Part shown: positions 18,558 to 27,097 of the stretch, piece after piece
Layout: each line of letters opens with the position of its first letter
How positions within the stretch are numbered: the stretch's first letter is position 1
Assembly: GCF_030547245.1 (NCBI RefSeq)
Contig: NZ_JAUOQT010000007.1
Span: 62,001-126,000, forward strand
Source of the DNA: Oceanihabitans sp. 2_MG-2023
Lineage (GTDB): Bacteria; Bacteroidota; Bacteroidia; Flavobacteriales; Flavobacteriaceae
DNA: 64,000 nucleotides
Direction: 5' to 3'
Made by a program: the position numbers and the translations under genes
Notes under the pieces: generated by a model
Told to the model about the DNA's origin: nothing
Databases searched by the model: none
What the model saw: the letters and a program-made list of their open reading frames with translations, nothing else

Positions 18558-19871
18558 ATGAATTACTTACCAAATATAATTTTTGCCATAGCCCTAATTT
18601 TAGGCTTTGGTTACTTTGCTAAAAATGTAAAAAAACTTGTTCGTAATATTAAACTAGGGCAAGATGTAGATGTTAGTGATAATAAGTCACTACGTATGAA
18701 AAACATGATCAACATCGCTTTAGGACAAAGCAAAATGGTAAAGCGTCCAGTTTCTGGGTTTCTTCATGTTGTTGTTTATGTAGGATTTGTAATTATAAAT
18801 ATTGAAGTTTTAGAAATAATCATCGATGGGCTTTTCGGTACACATCGTATTTTTTCTAGTGTATTGCCAGAAGCAGTTTATGGTTTCTTAATTGGTACTT
18901 TCGAAATTCTAGCAATTTTAGTTCTAGTTGCAGTAATCATTTTTTGGATAAGAAGAAACGTAATAAAATTAGCGCGTTTCTGGAAAGACGAAATGAAAGG
19001 TTGGCCAAAAAGTGATGGAAACTTTATTCTGTATTTCGAAATGGTTTTAATGACTTTATTTCTAGTCATGAATGCAACCGATGGTACTTTTCAAGAAGCA
19101 AATTCCGGAAATATTATTAGCCAATATATAGCACCTTTGTTTTCCGGTATAGCAGAGAGCACAGTGCATTTCATTGAAAGAGCAGCTTGGTGGTTACATA
19201 TTGTTGGTATTCTTATATTCTTAAACTACCTGTATTTTTCAAAACACTTACATATCCTTTTGGCTTTTCCAAATACCTATTATGGTAGAGTAAATAATAA
19301 AGGAGAACTAAACAATTTAGCATCTGTAACTACCGAAGTTAAGATGATGATGGATCCAAGCGCAGACCCGTTTGCGGCAGCTCCAGAAGGAGCAGAAGAC
19401 GAAGTTCCAGCAAAATTTGGAGCAAGCGATGTACAAGATTTATCCTGGGTACAATTATTAAATTCTTACACCTGTACAGAATGCGGACGCTGTACCAGCG
19501 AATGTCCAGCAAACCTTACTGGAAAAAAGCTTTCACCTAGAAAAATCATGATGGATACTAGAGATCGTCTAGAAGAAGTGGGTAAAAATATAGATACTAA
19601 TAAGGGTACGTTTGTCGATGATGGCAAACAACTGCTTGGCGATTATATTACTAACGAAGAAATCTGGGCATGTACCAGTTGTAACGCCTGTCTAGAAGCT
19701 TGTCCTGTAAGTATAGATCCGTTATCTATTATTATAGAAATGCGTCGATACTTGGTAATGGAACAAAGCGCAGCGCCAACAGAATTAAACAATATGATGA
19801 CCAATATTGAAAATAATGGTGCACCATGGCCTTATAACCAACAAGACCGATTAAACTGGAAAAACGAGTAG
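18558..19871 (+). CDS. Membrane Fe-S oxidoreductase subunit (HdrC/NarI-like fusion)
   Basis: A 437-residue protein. The N-terminal ~240 residues carry about five membrane helices of a NarI-like cytochrome-type domain (candidate haem ligands His70 and His204/His214). The C-terminal part has two [4Fe-4S] motifs: Cys306/309/312/316 (CTECGRCTSECP) and Cys372/375/378/382 (CTSCNACLEACP). With the CCG-domain protein encoded next (20008-20799) it resembles the membrane heterodisulfide reductase-like modules that pass electrons to or from quinones. Electron donor unknown. The gene follows the MCE gene by 12 bases. Confidence 0.85.
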   Translation: MNYLPNIIFAIALILGFGYFAKNVKKLVRNIKLGQDVDVSDNKSLRMKNMINIALGQSKMVKRPVSGFLHVVVYVGFVIINIEVLEIIIDGLFGTHRIFSSVLPEAVYGFLIGTFEILAILVLVAVIIFWIRRNVIKLARFWKDEMKGWPKSDGNFILYFEMVLMTLFLVMNATDGTFQEANSGNIISQYIAPLFSGIAESTVHFIERAAWWLHIVGILIFLNYLYFSKHLHILLAFPNTYYGRVNNKGELNNLASVTTEVKMMMDPSADPFAAAPEGAEDEVPAKFGASDVQDLSWVQLLNSYTCTECGRCTSECPANLTGKKLSPRKIMMDTRDRLEEVGKNIDTNKGTFVDDGKQLLGDYITNEEIWACTSCNACLEACPVSIDPLSIIIEMRRYLVMEQSAAPTELNNMMTNIENNGAPWPYNQQDRLNWKNE

Positions 19872-19879
19872 ATTAATTT

Positions 19880-19969
19880 GGGCGTTACCACAAGGGTCGC
19901 GCTTTCGGCAGTCGCTTTTTTTAAGAAAAATAAAAAAGAGCTTCAACAATGCCTCTATCGCTAACGCAG
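19880..19969 (+). repeat. Flavobacterial intergenic repeat (GGGCGTT... type)
   Basis: Runs from GGGCGTTACCACAAGGGTC through GCGCTTTCGGC and a T7/A-rich hairpin to GCTTCAA...CTAACGC. I recognise this as a type of repeat scattered through Flavobacteriaceae genomes. A diverged second copy is at 36010-36085. It is unusual here because it separates two subunit genes of one probable enzyme. Confidence 0.6.
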
Positions 19970-20007
19970 TTAAAAACTAAAAATTAAATTTCGAAAATTA
20001 CAACATA

Positions 20008-20799
20008 ATGAGCGAACAACTTAACGTACCAACAATGGCAGAGTGTATGGCAGAAGGTAAAACACCAGATATTTTATTCTGGGTTGGATCTGCTGGAAGT
20101 TATGATGATAGAGCTAAAAAAATAACGAAAGCCTTTGTAAAAATATTAAACAAAGCAAACGTTAATTTTGCAGTATTAGGTACCGAAGAAAGTGCTACAG
20201 GAGATTTAGCAAAACGAGCAGGAAACGAGTTTTTGTTTCAAATGCAAGCCATGATGAATATTGAAGTGCTTAACATGTACGAAGTGAAGCGTATTGTAAC
20301 TTGCGACCCACACTCCTTTAACTGTTTAAAAAACGAATACCCAGGACTGGGTGGTGTGTACGAGGTTATTCATCACACACAGTTTATAAAAGAATTAATT
20401 AGCTCTGGAAAGCTAGATGTTAAAGAAAGTGACTATAAAGGAAAACAAATAACCTTTCATGATCCTTGTTATCTAGGTAGAGCAAATTCTGAATACGATG
20501 CACCAAGAGATGTGTTAAATGCTCTTAACGCTAATCTCGTAGAGATGAAACGTAGCAAAGCAACAGCGTTATGTTGTGGAGCAGGAGGCGCTCAAATGTT
20601 TAAAGAGCCAGAAAAGGGAGATAAAGATATTAATGAGCTTCGAACAGAAGATGCTTTACAAACAAACCCAGATATTATAGCAACGGCTTGCCCGTATTGC
20701 ATGACTATGATGTCTGATGGTGTGAAAGTAAAAGAAAAAGAAGCACAAATAAAAGTGATGGATATTGCTGAGTTAATTGCTAGTTCGCAAAATTTGTAA
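20008..20799 (+). CDS. Fe-S oxidoreductase subunit with CCG domain (HdrB-like)
   Basis: A 263-residue soluble protein. One full CCG domain is visible: Cys154 (HDPCYLGR), Cys189-Cys190-Gly191 (ALCCGAGGAQMF) and Cys228/Cys231 (ACPYC). The N-terminal half has only a degenerate equivalent (TCDPHSFNC, Cys99 and Cys106). CCG domains in HdrB and related LutA/GlcF proteins bind unusual cubane clusters. It presumably docks on the membrane Fe-S subunit encoded upstream, from which it is separated by the repeat at 19880-19969. The reaction is not known. Confidence 0.85.
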   Translation: MSEQLNVPTMAECMAEGKTPDILFWVGSAGSYDDRAKKITKAFVKILNKANVNFAVLGTEESATGDLAKRAGNEFLFQMQAMMNIEVLNMYEVKRIVTCDPHSFNCLKNEYPGLGGVYEVIHHTQFIKELISSGKLDVKESDYKGKQITFHDPCYLGRANSEYDAPRDVLNALNANLVEMKRSKATALCCGAGGAQMFKEPEKGDKDINELRTEDALQTNPDIIATACPYCMTMMSDGVKVKEKEAQIKVMDIAELIASSQNL

Positions 20800-20839
20800 T
20801 TAATACCTTTTCTGTAATTCATAATCCTTAATTTAAAAA

Positions 20840-21325
20840 ATGTTAGTAGACTTTAATACATTACCAGAAGAATCTCGCGTTTGGATCTACCAAGCAAATC
20901 GTTCTTTTTCAGATCAAGAAATGGAAGAGATTTCTAACAAGCTAAATATATTTGTTGAAAATTGGGCGGCACACGGCGCAGATTTGCAGGCAGGATATAA
21001 TCTTGTTTATAAGCGATTTATAGTTATCGGGTTAAACCAAAACATGAACGCTGCGACTGGTTGTTCAATTGATGCTTCTGTGCAATTTATCCAACAATTA
21101 GAAAAAGATTACAACGTAGATTTAATGGATAAAATGAATGTCTCCTACAAACAAGGAGAGTATATTGCTTATAAATCTTTAACTGATTTCAGAAAAATGG
21201 CAAAAGACAAAGCGGTTTCTAAAAATACTATAGTCTTTAATAATTTAGTAAATACAGTTGCTGAGTTTAAAGAAAACTGGGAGGTTCCAGCTAGCGAAAG
21301 TTGGCATAGCAGATTTTTAAATTAA
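20840..21325 (+). CDS. Conserved flavobacterial protein, often mislabelled ABC transporter ATPase
   Basis: A 161-residue soluble protein with no Walker A or B motif, so the frequent database label ABC transporter ATPase cannot be right for this sequence. Conserved-looking features are the start VDFNTLPEESRVWIYQANR, the VENWAAHGADLQAGY stretch and CSIDASVQFIQQLEKDY. Function unknown. It lies 40 bases after the CCG subunit and 21 bases before serB on the same strand. Confidence 0.75.
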   Translation: MLVDFNTLPEESRVWIYQANRSFSDQEMEEISNKLNIFVENWAAHGADLQAGYNLVYKRFIVIGLNQNMNAATGCSIDASVQFIQQLEKDYNVDLMDKMNVSYKQGEYIAYKSLTDFRKMAKDKAVSKNTIVFNNLVNTVAEFKENWEVPASESWHSRFLN

Positions 21326-21346
21326 GTATAGCAAATAAAAGCAAGC

Positions 21347-22570
21347 ATGAGTAATGAGATTTTTTTATTAAACATTTCTGGACCAGACAGACCAGGATTA
21401 ACTTCAAGTTTAACAGGTGTTTTAGCAGAATATGGCGCTAAAATTCTAGATATCGGTCAAGCAAATATACACGACACACTTTCTTTAGGTTTTTTGTTTG
21501 AAATTGGTTCTAAAAAAAAATCAGCAGCAGTTTTAAAAGATTTGCTTTTTAAAGCATACGAACTAGGTGTAACAGCCAAATTCAGCCCAATATCTTTAGA
21601 AGATTATGAAAAATGGGTTTCCCTTCAAGGAAAAGATCGCTACATCATTACTATATTAGGAGAAAAACTTGCTGCAGAACAAATTTCGGAAGTCACTAAA
21701 GTGATTTCAGAAATTGGTTTAAATATTGATGCTATTAAAAGGTTAACGGGGCGTATCTCACTTACGCAAGAAGAAGAGTATCCTAGAGCTTCTATACAGT
21801 TATCTATTCGAGGTAAAATTGATAATAAACCAGAATTGACTGCTAAATTTATGCAGATCTCTCATGATTTAGATGTAGATATTGCCTTTCAAGAAGACAA
21901 TATTTATAGACGTAACAGACGTTTGGTTTGTTTCGATATGGATTCCACGCTAATACAAGCAGAAGTAATAGATAAGCTCGCAGAACTTGCTGGTGTTGGA
22001 GATCAAGTAAAAGCTATAACAGAATCTGCAATGCAGGGAGAAATAGACTTTAATGAAAGTTTTAAACAACGCATGAAACTTTTAAAAGGCCTAAGTGAAG
22101 ATGTGTTACAGGATGTTGCAGTTAATTTACCAATCACAAAAGGAGCAAAAAGACTAATTGATACTTTAAAGAAGTATGGGTTCAAAACAGCTATTCTTTC
22201 TGGTGGTTTTACGTATTTTGGTCATTATCTACAAAAAGAATTAGGAATGGATTATGTGTATGCCAATCAATTAGAGATAAAAGATGGTGTATTAACAGGA
22301 GGTTATCTTGGTGAAATTGTAGATGGTAATAAAAAAGCGGAGTACCTTAGAGAAATTGCTACAAAAGAGGGTATAGATATTAGTCAAACCATTGCAGTTG
22401 GTGATGGGGCTAACGATTTACCAATGTTAAACTTAGCTGGTTTAGGTATTGCATTTCATGCAAAACCGACGGTTAAAGATAATGCACAAAGCTCTATATC
22501 TAGCATTGGGTTAGATGGTGTATTGTATCTTTTGGGATATCATGACCGGCATATTGATCTGCTAGAATAG
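21347..22570 (+). CDS. serB: Phosphoserine phosphatase SerB with two ACT domains
   Basis: A 407-residue protein. Two ACT domains occupy residues ~1-180 (SGPDRPGLTSSLTGVL at 11-26; a second begins near 98). The HAD phosphatase follows, with nucleophile Asp197 in DMDST, the serine motif in LSGGFTYFG and the metal-binding GDGANDLPML near 348. SerB hydrolyses phosphoserine to serine, the last step of serine synthesis; ACT domains usually sense serine. The two-ACT form matches actinobacterial and Bacteroidota SerB2-type proteins. serA and serC are not nearby. Confidence 0.95.
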   Translation: MSNEIFLLNISGPDRPGLTSSLTGVLAEYGAKILDIGQANIHDTLSLGFLFEIGSKKKSAAVLKDLLFKAYELGVTAKFSPISLEDYEKWVSLQGKDRYIITILGEKLAAEQISEVTKVISEIGLNIDAIKRLTGRISLTQEEEYPRASIQLSIRGKIDNKPELTAKFMQISHDLDVDIAFQEDNIYRRNRRLVCFDMDSTLIQAEVIDKLAELAGVGDQVKAITESAMQGEIDFNESFKQRMKLLKGLSEDVLQDVAVNLPITKGAKRLIDTLKKYGFKTAILSGGFTYFGHYLQKELGMDYVYANQLEIKDGVLTGGYLGEIVDGNKKAEYLREIATKEGIDISQTIAVGDGANDLPMLNLAGLGIAFHAKPTVKDNAQSSISSIGLDGVLYLLGYHDRHIDLLE

Positions 22571-22806
22571 CTTCTTTAATTTGCTTTCTTAAATTCTAAA
22601 TAATTAAAGTTTCTAGACTTACGTGTGATATTTTTTGTTTTACCTTGCTTATAGTTGAATACTCTTTGTATTATTATACTTAAAAAGGATGCACTTTTAA
22701 TAAACTAGTTAATAATTCTTCTAAAATCTATCATAAAGTCTGTAAAACTTCGTTTTAAAAATGTTATTTTGGCATAGTTTTTAAGCTATACTTGTAAAAC
22801 AATTTT

Positions 22807-25764
22807 ATGCGTCCATACTATATATTACTTTCAATAATTTTCTATTCTTTTTTTAGCCAAGCACAAGAGGTTAATCCGCTTTTAAAAGGGGATGGTGTTT
22901 CCCAAAATAAATGGGTAGATAGTTTGTATAACACTTTGACACTTAAGGAAAAGGTTGGTCAATTATTTATGGTTCAGGTTTTTTCTAATCAAGATTTAAA
23001 AAACAAAGCTAAAGTTGTTGATCTTGTTAAAAATCAAAAAATAGGTGGTGTTATTTATTCTAATGGTGGACCTGTTAGACAAGCAAAATTAAACAATGAA
23101 CTACAAGCTGCAGCAAAAATACCATTGTTAGTTGGTATGGATGCAGAGTGGGGTTTGAGTATGCGTTTAGATTCTACTTATGCATTTCCATGGAATATGA
23201 CACTTGGTGCAATTAAAGATAAATGGTTAGTAGAACAAACGGGAAGACAAATTGGAGAACATTGCAAGCGTTTAGGTGTGCATTTTAATTTTGCTCCAGT
23301 TGTAGATATCAATACCAATCCGAAAAACCCTATTATAGGAAATCGTTCTTTTGGTGAAGATAGAGATAATGTAACCGAAAAAGCTTTGGCTTTTATGAAA
23401 GGTATGCAAAGCGCAGGAGTTTTAGCAAATGCAAAACATTTCCCAGGTCATGGAGATACCGAAAGCGATTCACACAAAACATTACCTACGGTTCTTTTTG
23501 ATGAAAAACGAATAGATTCTATCGAATTATATCCATATCGAAAATTAATAACAGAAGGATTATCTAGTGTTATGGTGGCGCATTTAAATGTGCCTAGTTT
23601 AGAATCTCGACAAGGGTTTCCTTCTTCTTTATCAAAACATATTGTAACCAATATTCTAAAAGAACGTTTAGGTTTTAAAGGCTTAATATTTACTGACGCT
23701 TTAACGATGAAAGGTGCTGCAGATTATGTCGAAAAATCTTTAGATGGTAGTAGCTCAAAAAATGTAATCACTGGTGGTGAAATAGACTTAATGGCTTTTC
23801 TTGCTGGAAATGATGTAATGCTTATGTCGGAGGACCCAGAAAAAGGAATTTTAAAATTCATGGAAGCTTTTCAATCTGGAAAAATAACAGAAGCACGTTT
23901 AGCACACTCGGTTAAAAAAATTCTGCAAGCAAAATATAAAGTAGGTTTAAACAATTATTCTCCAATTGGAACAAATAATTTAGTTGCAGATTTAAATAGA
24001 ATTAAAGACGATGCTTTATATGAAGAGCTTTTAGAAAACGCCATTACAGTTGCCGAAAATAAGGCTGGCCTTTTGCCTTTACAACAGCTAGAAACTAAAA
24101 GTATCGCTTATGTAAAATTTGGTGATGATGATGGAACTGTTTTTTATAATGAGCTTAAAAAATACGCTCGCGTTCATGAGGTGAAAGCAGATAATATAGA
24201 GACGCTTTTAAATAAATTAAAGCCTTACAACACAGTTATTATAGGTTTGCATAGATCGAATGATAACCCTTGGAAAAGTTATAAGTTCACAGAAAAAGAA
24301 CGCGCTTGGCTTCAGGAAATAGCAAATAACAATTCTGTTATTCTAGATATTTTTGTTAAACCCTATGCGCTATTAGACATTGATCCAATTAACAATATTA
24401 AAAGTGTCGTTGTTAGCTATCAAAATAGCGAAATTGCACAACAAAAATCTGCGCAAATTATTTTTGGAGCATTACCAGCAAAAGGAACTTTACCTGTATC
24501 TGCAGGGGTAGATTATGTGGTTGGTCAAGGAGATTTGTATAATGAAATAAGTCGCTTATCGTACACAATCCCAGAACGTGTTGGCATGAGTTCTAATAAA
24601 CTAAAAAAAATAGATTCTATTGCAAACCATGCTGTAAATGGAGGGATGACACCAGGAATTCAGTTGCTTATCGCTAGAAAAGGAAAAGTTATTTACAATA
24701 AAAATTTTGGGAAACACACCTATAATCAAAATGCTGAAAAAGTAAAATTTAATGATATTTACGATGTAGCTTCATTAACTAAAATCCTTGCAACATTACC
24801 ATTGTTGATGGAGTTAGAAGAACAAGGAATTGTTTCGTTAGACAGCAAATTATCTGAGATGCTTCCGGAATATAAAACGTCTAATAAAAAGAATGTAACT
24901 ATTAAAACAATGCTTTCGCATTATGCTAGATTAAAACCTTGGATTCCTTTTTATTATGCAACATTAGATTCGCTTACCAAACGTCCGGACCCTAAATATT
25001 ATAGAAAACATTTCGATCCTGAATTCAGTATTAAAGTTGCAGACGAATTGTATATGCGTAAAGATTATAAAGATTCTATTCAAGAAATAATTAAAGATAC
25101 CGACTTGCTTACTAGAAAGCGTTACCGCTATAGTGATCTACCATATTACATTTTAAAGAAATTTATTGAGGAACATTACGACAAACCTTTAGATGAATTA
25201 GTAAAAGATCATTTTTATGAGTCTTTAGGAGCTAATTATACCATGTACAATCCAAACAACAAGGTTAGTAACATTAACATTGCGCCAACTGAAGAGGATG
25301 ATTATTATAGATATCAAAAAATCCAAGGGTATGTGCATGATATGGGAGCAGCTATGCAAGGTGGAGTTGGAGGACATGCAGGAGTTTTTAGCAATGCTAA
25401 TGATGTAGCTAAAATCATGCAGATGTATTTACAAAAAGGTTTTTATGGTGGAAAACGTTATTTAAAACCAGAAACTATAGACAAATTTAACACTTGTTAT
25501 TTTTGTGATAATAATAATAGAAGAGGAATTGGTTTCGATAAGCCTCAATTAGGAGAATCTGGACCAACTTGTGGTTGTATTTCTATGACGAGTTTTGGGC
25601 ATTCCGGATTTACAGGAACTTATGCTTGGGCAGATCCGGAAGAAGAAATCGTATATGTGTTTTTAGCAAATAGAACCTATCCTAAAGCAGGAAAAAACTT
25701 ATTGCTGCGAGAAGATATTAGAACCAATATTCAAGCAGCTATTTATGATGCAATAATAGATTAA
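22807..25764 (+). CDS. GH3 beta-N-acetylglucosaminidase fused to a class C beta-lactamase-type serine hydrolase
   Basis: A 985-residue protein with signal peptide (residues 1-20, ending FFSQAQ). Residues ~40-400 form a glycoside hydrolase family 3 domain with the NagZ signature KHFPGHGDTESDSH (Lys210 to His223); the Asp-His pair in this loop is the acid/base dyad in NagZ-type enzymes. A GH3 C-terminal-type domain follows (~410-585). Residues ~600-985 are a serine hydrolase with Ser656-x-x-Lys659 (ASLTK) and a late GHSGFTG motif. Likely works on peptidoglycan fragments in the periplasm, removing GlcNAc and cutting an amide or ester bond; the coupling is inference. The upstream gap 22571-22806 shows no clear promoter. 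Confidence 0.88.
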   Translation: MRPYYILLSIIFYSFFSQAQEVNPLLKGDGVSQNKWVDSLYNTLTLKEKVGQLFMVQVFSNQDLKNKAKVVDLVKNQKIGGVIYSNGGPVRQAKLNNELQAAAKIPLLVGMDAEWGLSMRLDSTYAFPWNMTLGAIKDKWLVEQTGRQIGEHCKRLGVHFNFAPVVDINTNPKNPIIGNRSFGEDRDNVTEKALAFMKGMQSAGVLANAKHFPGHGDTESDSHKTLPTVLFDEKRIDSIELYPYRKLITEGLSSVMVAHLNVPSLESRQGFPSSLSKHIVTNILKERLGFKGLIFTDALTMKGAADYVEKSLDGSSSKNVITGGEIDLMAFLAGNDVMLMSEDPEKGILKFMEAFQSGKITEARLAHSVKKILQAKYKVGLNNYSPIGTNNLVADLNRIKDDALYEELLENAITVAENKAGLLPLQQLETKSIAYVKFGDDDGTVFYNELKKYARVHEVKADNIETLLNKLKPYNTVIIGLHRSNDNPWKSYKFTEKERAWLQEIANNNSVILDIFVKPYALLDIDPINNIKSVVVSYQNSEIAQQKSAQIIFGALPAKGTLPVSAGVDYVVGQGDLYNEISRLSYTIPERVGMSSNKLKKIDSIANHAVNGGMTPGIQLLIARKGKVIYNKNFGKHTYNQNAEKVKFNDIYDVASLTKILATLPLLMELEEQGIVSLDSKLSEMLPEYKTSNKKNVTIKTMLSHYARLKPWIPFYYATLDSLTKRPDPKYYRKHFDPEFSIKVADELYMRKDYKDSIQEIIKDTDLLTRKRYRYSDLPYYILKKFIEEHYDKPLDELVKDHFYESLGANYTMYNPNNKVSNINIAPTEEDDYYRYQKIQGYVHDMGAAMQGGVGGHAGVFSNANDVAKIMQMYLQKGFYGGKRYLKPETIDKFNTCYFCDNNNRRGIGFDKPQLGESGPTCGCISMTSFGHSGFTGTYAWADPEEEIVYVFLANRTYPKAGKNLLLREDIRTNIQAAIYDAIID

Positions 25765-25875
25765 AAAATAGAAAGAAGACAAAGAAATTCAAAACCTATT
25801 AGAATGAAAATGGCAGTAAAACCTTTTCTCTTCTCTAGATGCTCTTGTCTATAATATTTAGAATAAATTCATTTT

Positions 25876-27012
25876 ATGAAAATAGGAATTGTTTGTTATC
25901 CAACATTTGGTGGTAGTGGCGTAGTAGCTACTGAGCTAGGCTTAGAATTATCTAAACGTGGTCATGAAATTCATTTTATTACCTATAACCAACCTGTTCG
26001 TCTAGAATTATTAAGTAATAATGTACATTATCACGAAGTAAATGTACCAGAATATCCTTTGTTTCATTATCAACCTTACGAATTAGCACTATCTAGTAAA
26101 TTAGTAGATATGGTGAAGCTACATCAAATTGAAGTGCTTCACGTGCATTATGCAATTCCACATGCTTATGCAGCATATATGGCACAAAAAATGTTGCGAG
26201 ATGAAAATATTTACGTACCAATTGTAACCACACTGCACGGTACAGATATTACGCTTGTTGGCTCACATCCTTTTTATAAACCAGCAGTAACTTTTAGTAT
26301 CAATAAATCGGATGCAGTAACTGCTGTTTCTAAGAGTTTAAAAGAAGATACTTTACGCTTATTCGATATTAAAAAGGAAATAGATGTTGTCACCAATTTT
26401 ATTGATGTTAAAAAATATAATCACGGATTTACAGATTGCCAAAGAGATATGATGGCAACTGAAGATGAAAAGATAATTACGCATATTAGTAATTTGCGTC
26501 CAGTAAAAAGAATTGCGGATGTAATTAAAATATTCAATAATATTCAGAAAGAAATGCCTGCTAAATTAATGCTGGTTGGAGAAGGTCCTGATAAAGAAAA
26601 AGCAGAATTGTTATGTGAAAAGCTTAACATTTCGGATAAGGTGATTTTCTTTGGTAAAAGTAATGAAATAGATAAAATTCTTTGTTTTAGTGATTTGTTT
26701 TTACTCCCAAGTGAAACCGAAAGCTTTGGTCTTGCAGCTTTAGAAGCAATGGTGTCTTCTGTTCCTGTAATATCTAGTAATACAGGAGGTATACCAGAAG
26801 TGAACAAGCAAGGAGTAACTGGGTATTTGAGTAATGTTGGTGATGTAGAAGAAATGTCTAAAAATGCAATCTACGTATTAAGTGATTCAGAAAGACTTAA
26901 TACCTTTAAGGCAAATGCTAAAAAGGAAGCGGAAAGATTTGATATTCATCATATTGTTCCGCAATACGAAGCCATTTACCAAAGAACATTAAATCGTTGT
27001 CTTATATCATAA
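25876..27012 (+). CDS. bshA: N-acetyl-alpha-D-glucosaminyl L-malate synthase BshA
   Basis: A 378-residue GT4 enzyme. Start MKIGIVCYPTFGGSGVVATE, then HVHYAIPHAYAAYMA, TTLHGTDITLVG and the donor-site block SETESFGLAALEAM with GGIPEV. This pattern is specific for BshA, which joins UDP-GlcNAc and L-malate as the first step of bacillithiol synthesis in the cytoplasm. bshB and bshC are not in the window. It points to bacillithiol as the main low-molecular-weight thiol, which bears on how to read the glutathione-synthase-like gene at 37539. Confidence 0.93.
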   Translation: MKIGIVCYPTFGGSGVVATELGLELSKRGHEIHFITYNQPVRLELLSNNVHYHEVNVPEYPLFHYQPYELALSSKLVDMVKLHQIEVLHVHYAIPHAYAAYMAQKMLRDENIYVPIVTTLHGTDITLVGSHPFYKPAVTFSINKSDAVTAVSKSLKEDTLRLFDIKKEIDVVTNFIDVKKYNHGFTDCQRDMMATEDEKIITHISNLRPVKRIADVIKIFNNIQKEMPAKLMLVGEGPDKEKAELLCEKLNISDKVIFFGKSNEIDKILCFSDLFLLPSETESFGLAALEAMVSSVPVISSNTGGIPEVNKQGVTGYLSNVGDVEEMSKNAIYVLSDSERLNTFKANAKKEAERFDIHHIVPQYEAIYQRTLNRCLIS

Positions 27013-27067
27013 TTTTTTTGGGTTAATTATTTGCGGGAATAAGTTAATAGTATTATTAATTAGCATC

Positions 27068-27075
27068 TATTTTTG
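27068..27075 (+). promoter_or_regulatory. -7 box before the GH3 auxin-type gene
   Basis: TATTTTTG fits TAnnTTTG and lies 22 bases before the start codon. No TTG at the -33 distance. Confidence 0.42.
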
Positions 27076-27097
27076 TTAATGAATAAAAAACTATATA

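Noticed and set aside
20840-21325. ABC transporter ATPase
   Set aside because: No Walker A, Walker B or signature motif in the 161 residues.
22571-22806. Search for a promoter or riboswitch before the GH3-beta-lactamase gene
   Set aside because: Only near matches (TACTCTTTG, TTATTTTG) to the -7 box and no conserved riboswitch-like motif; nothing reported.
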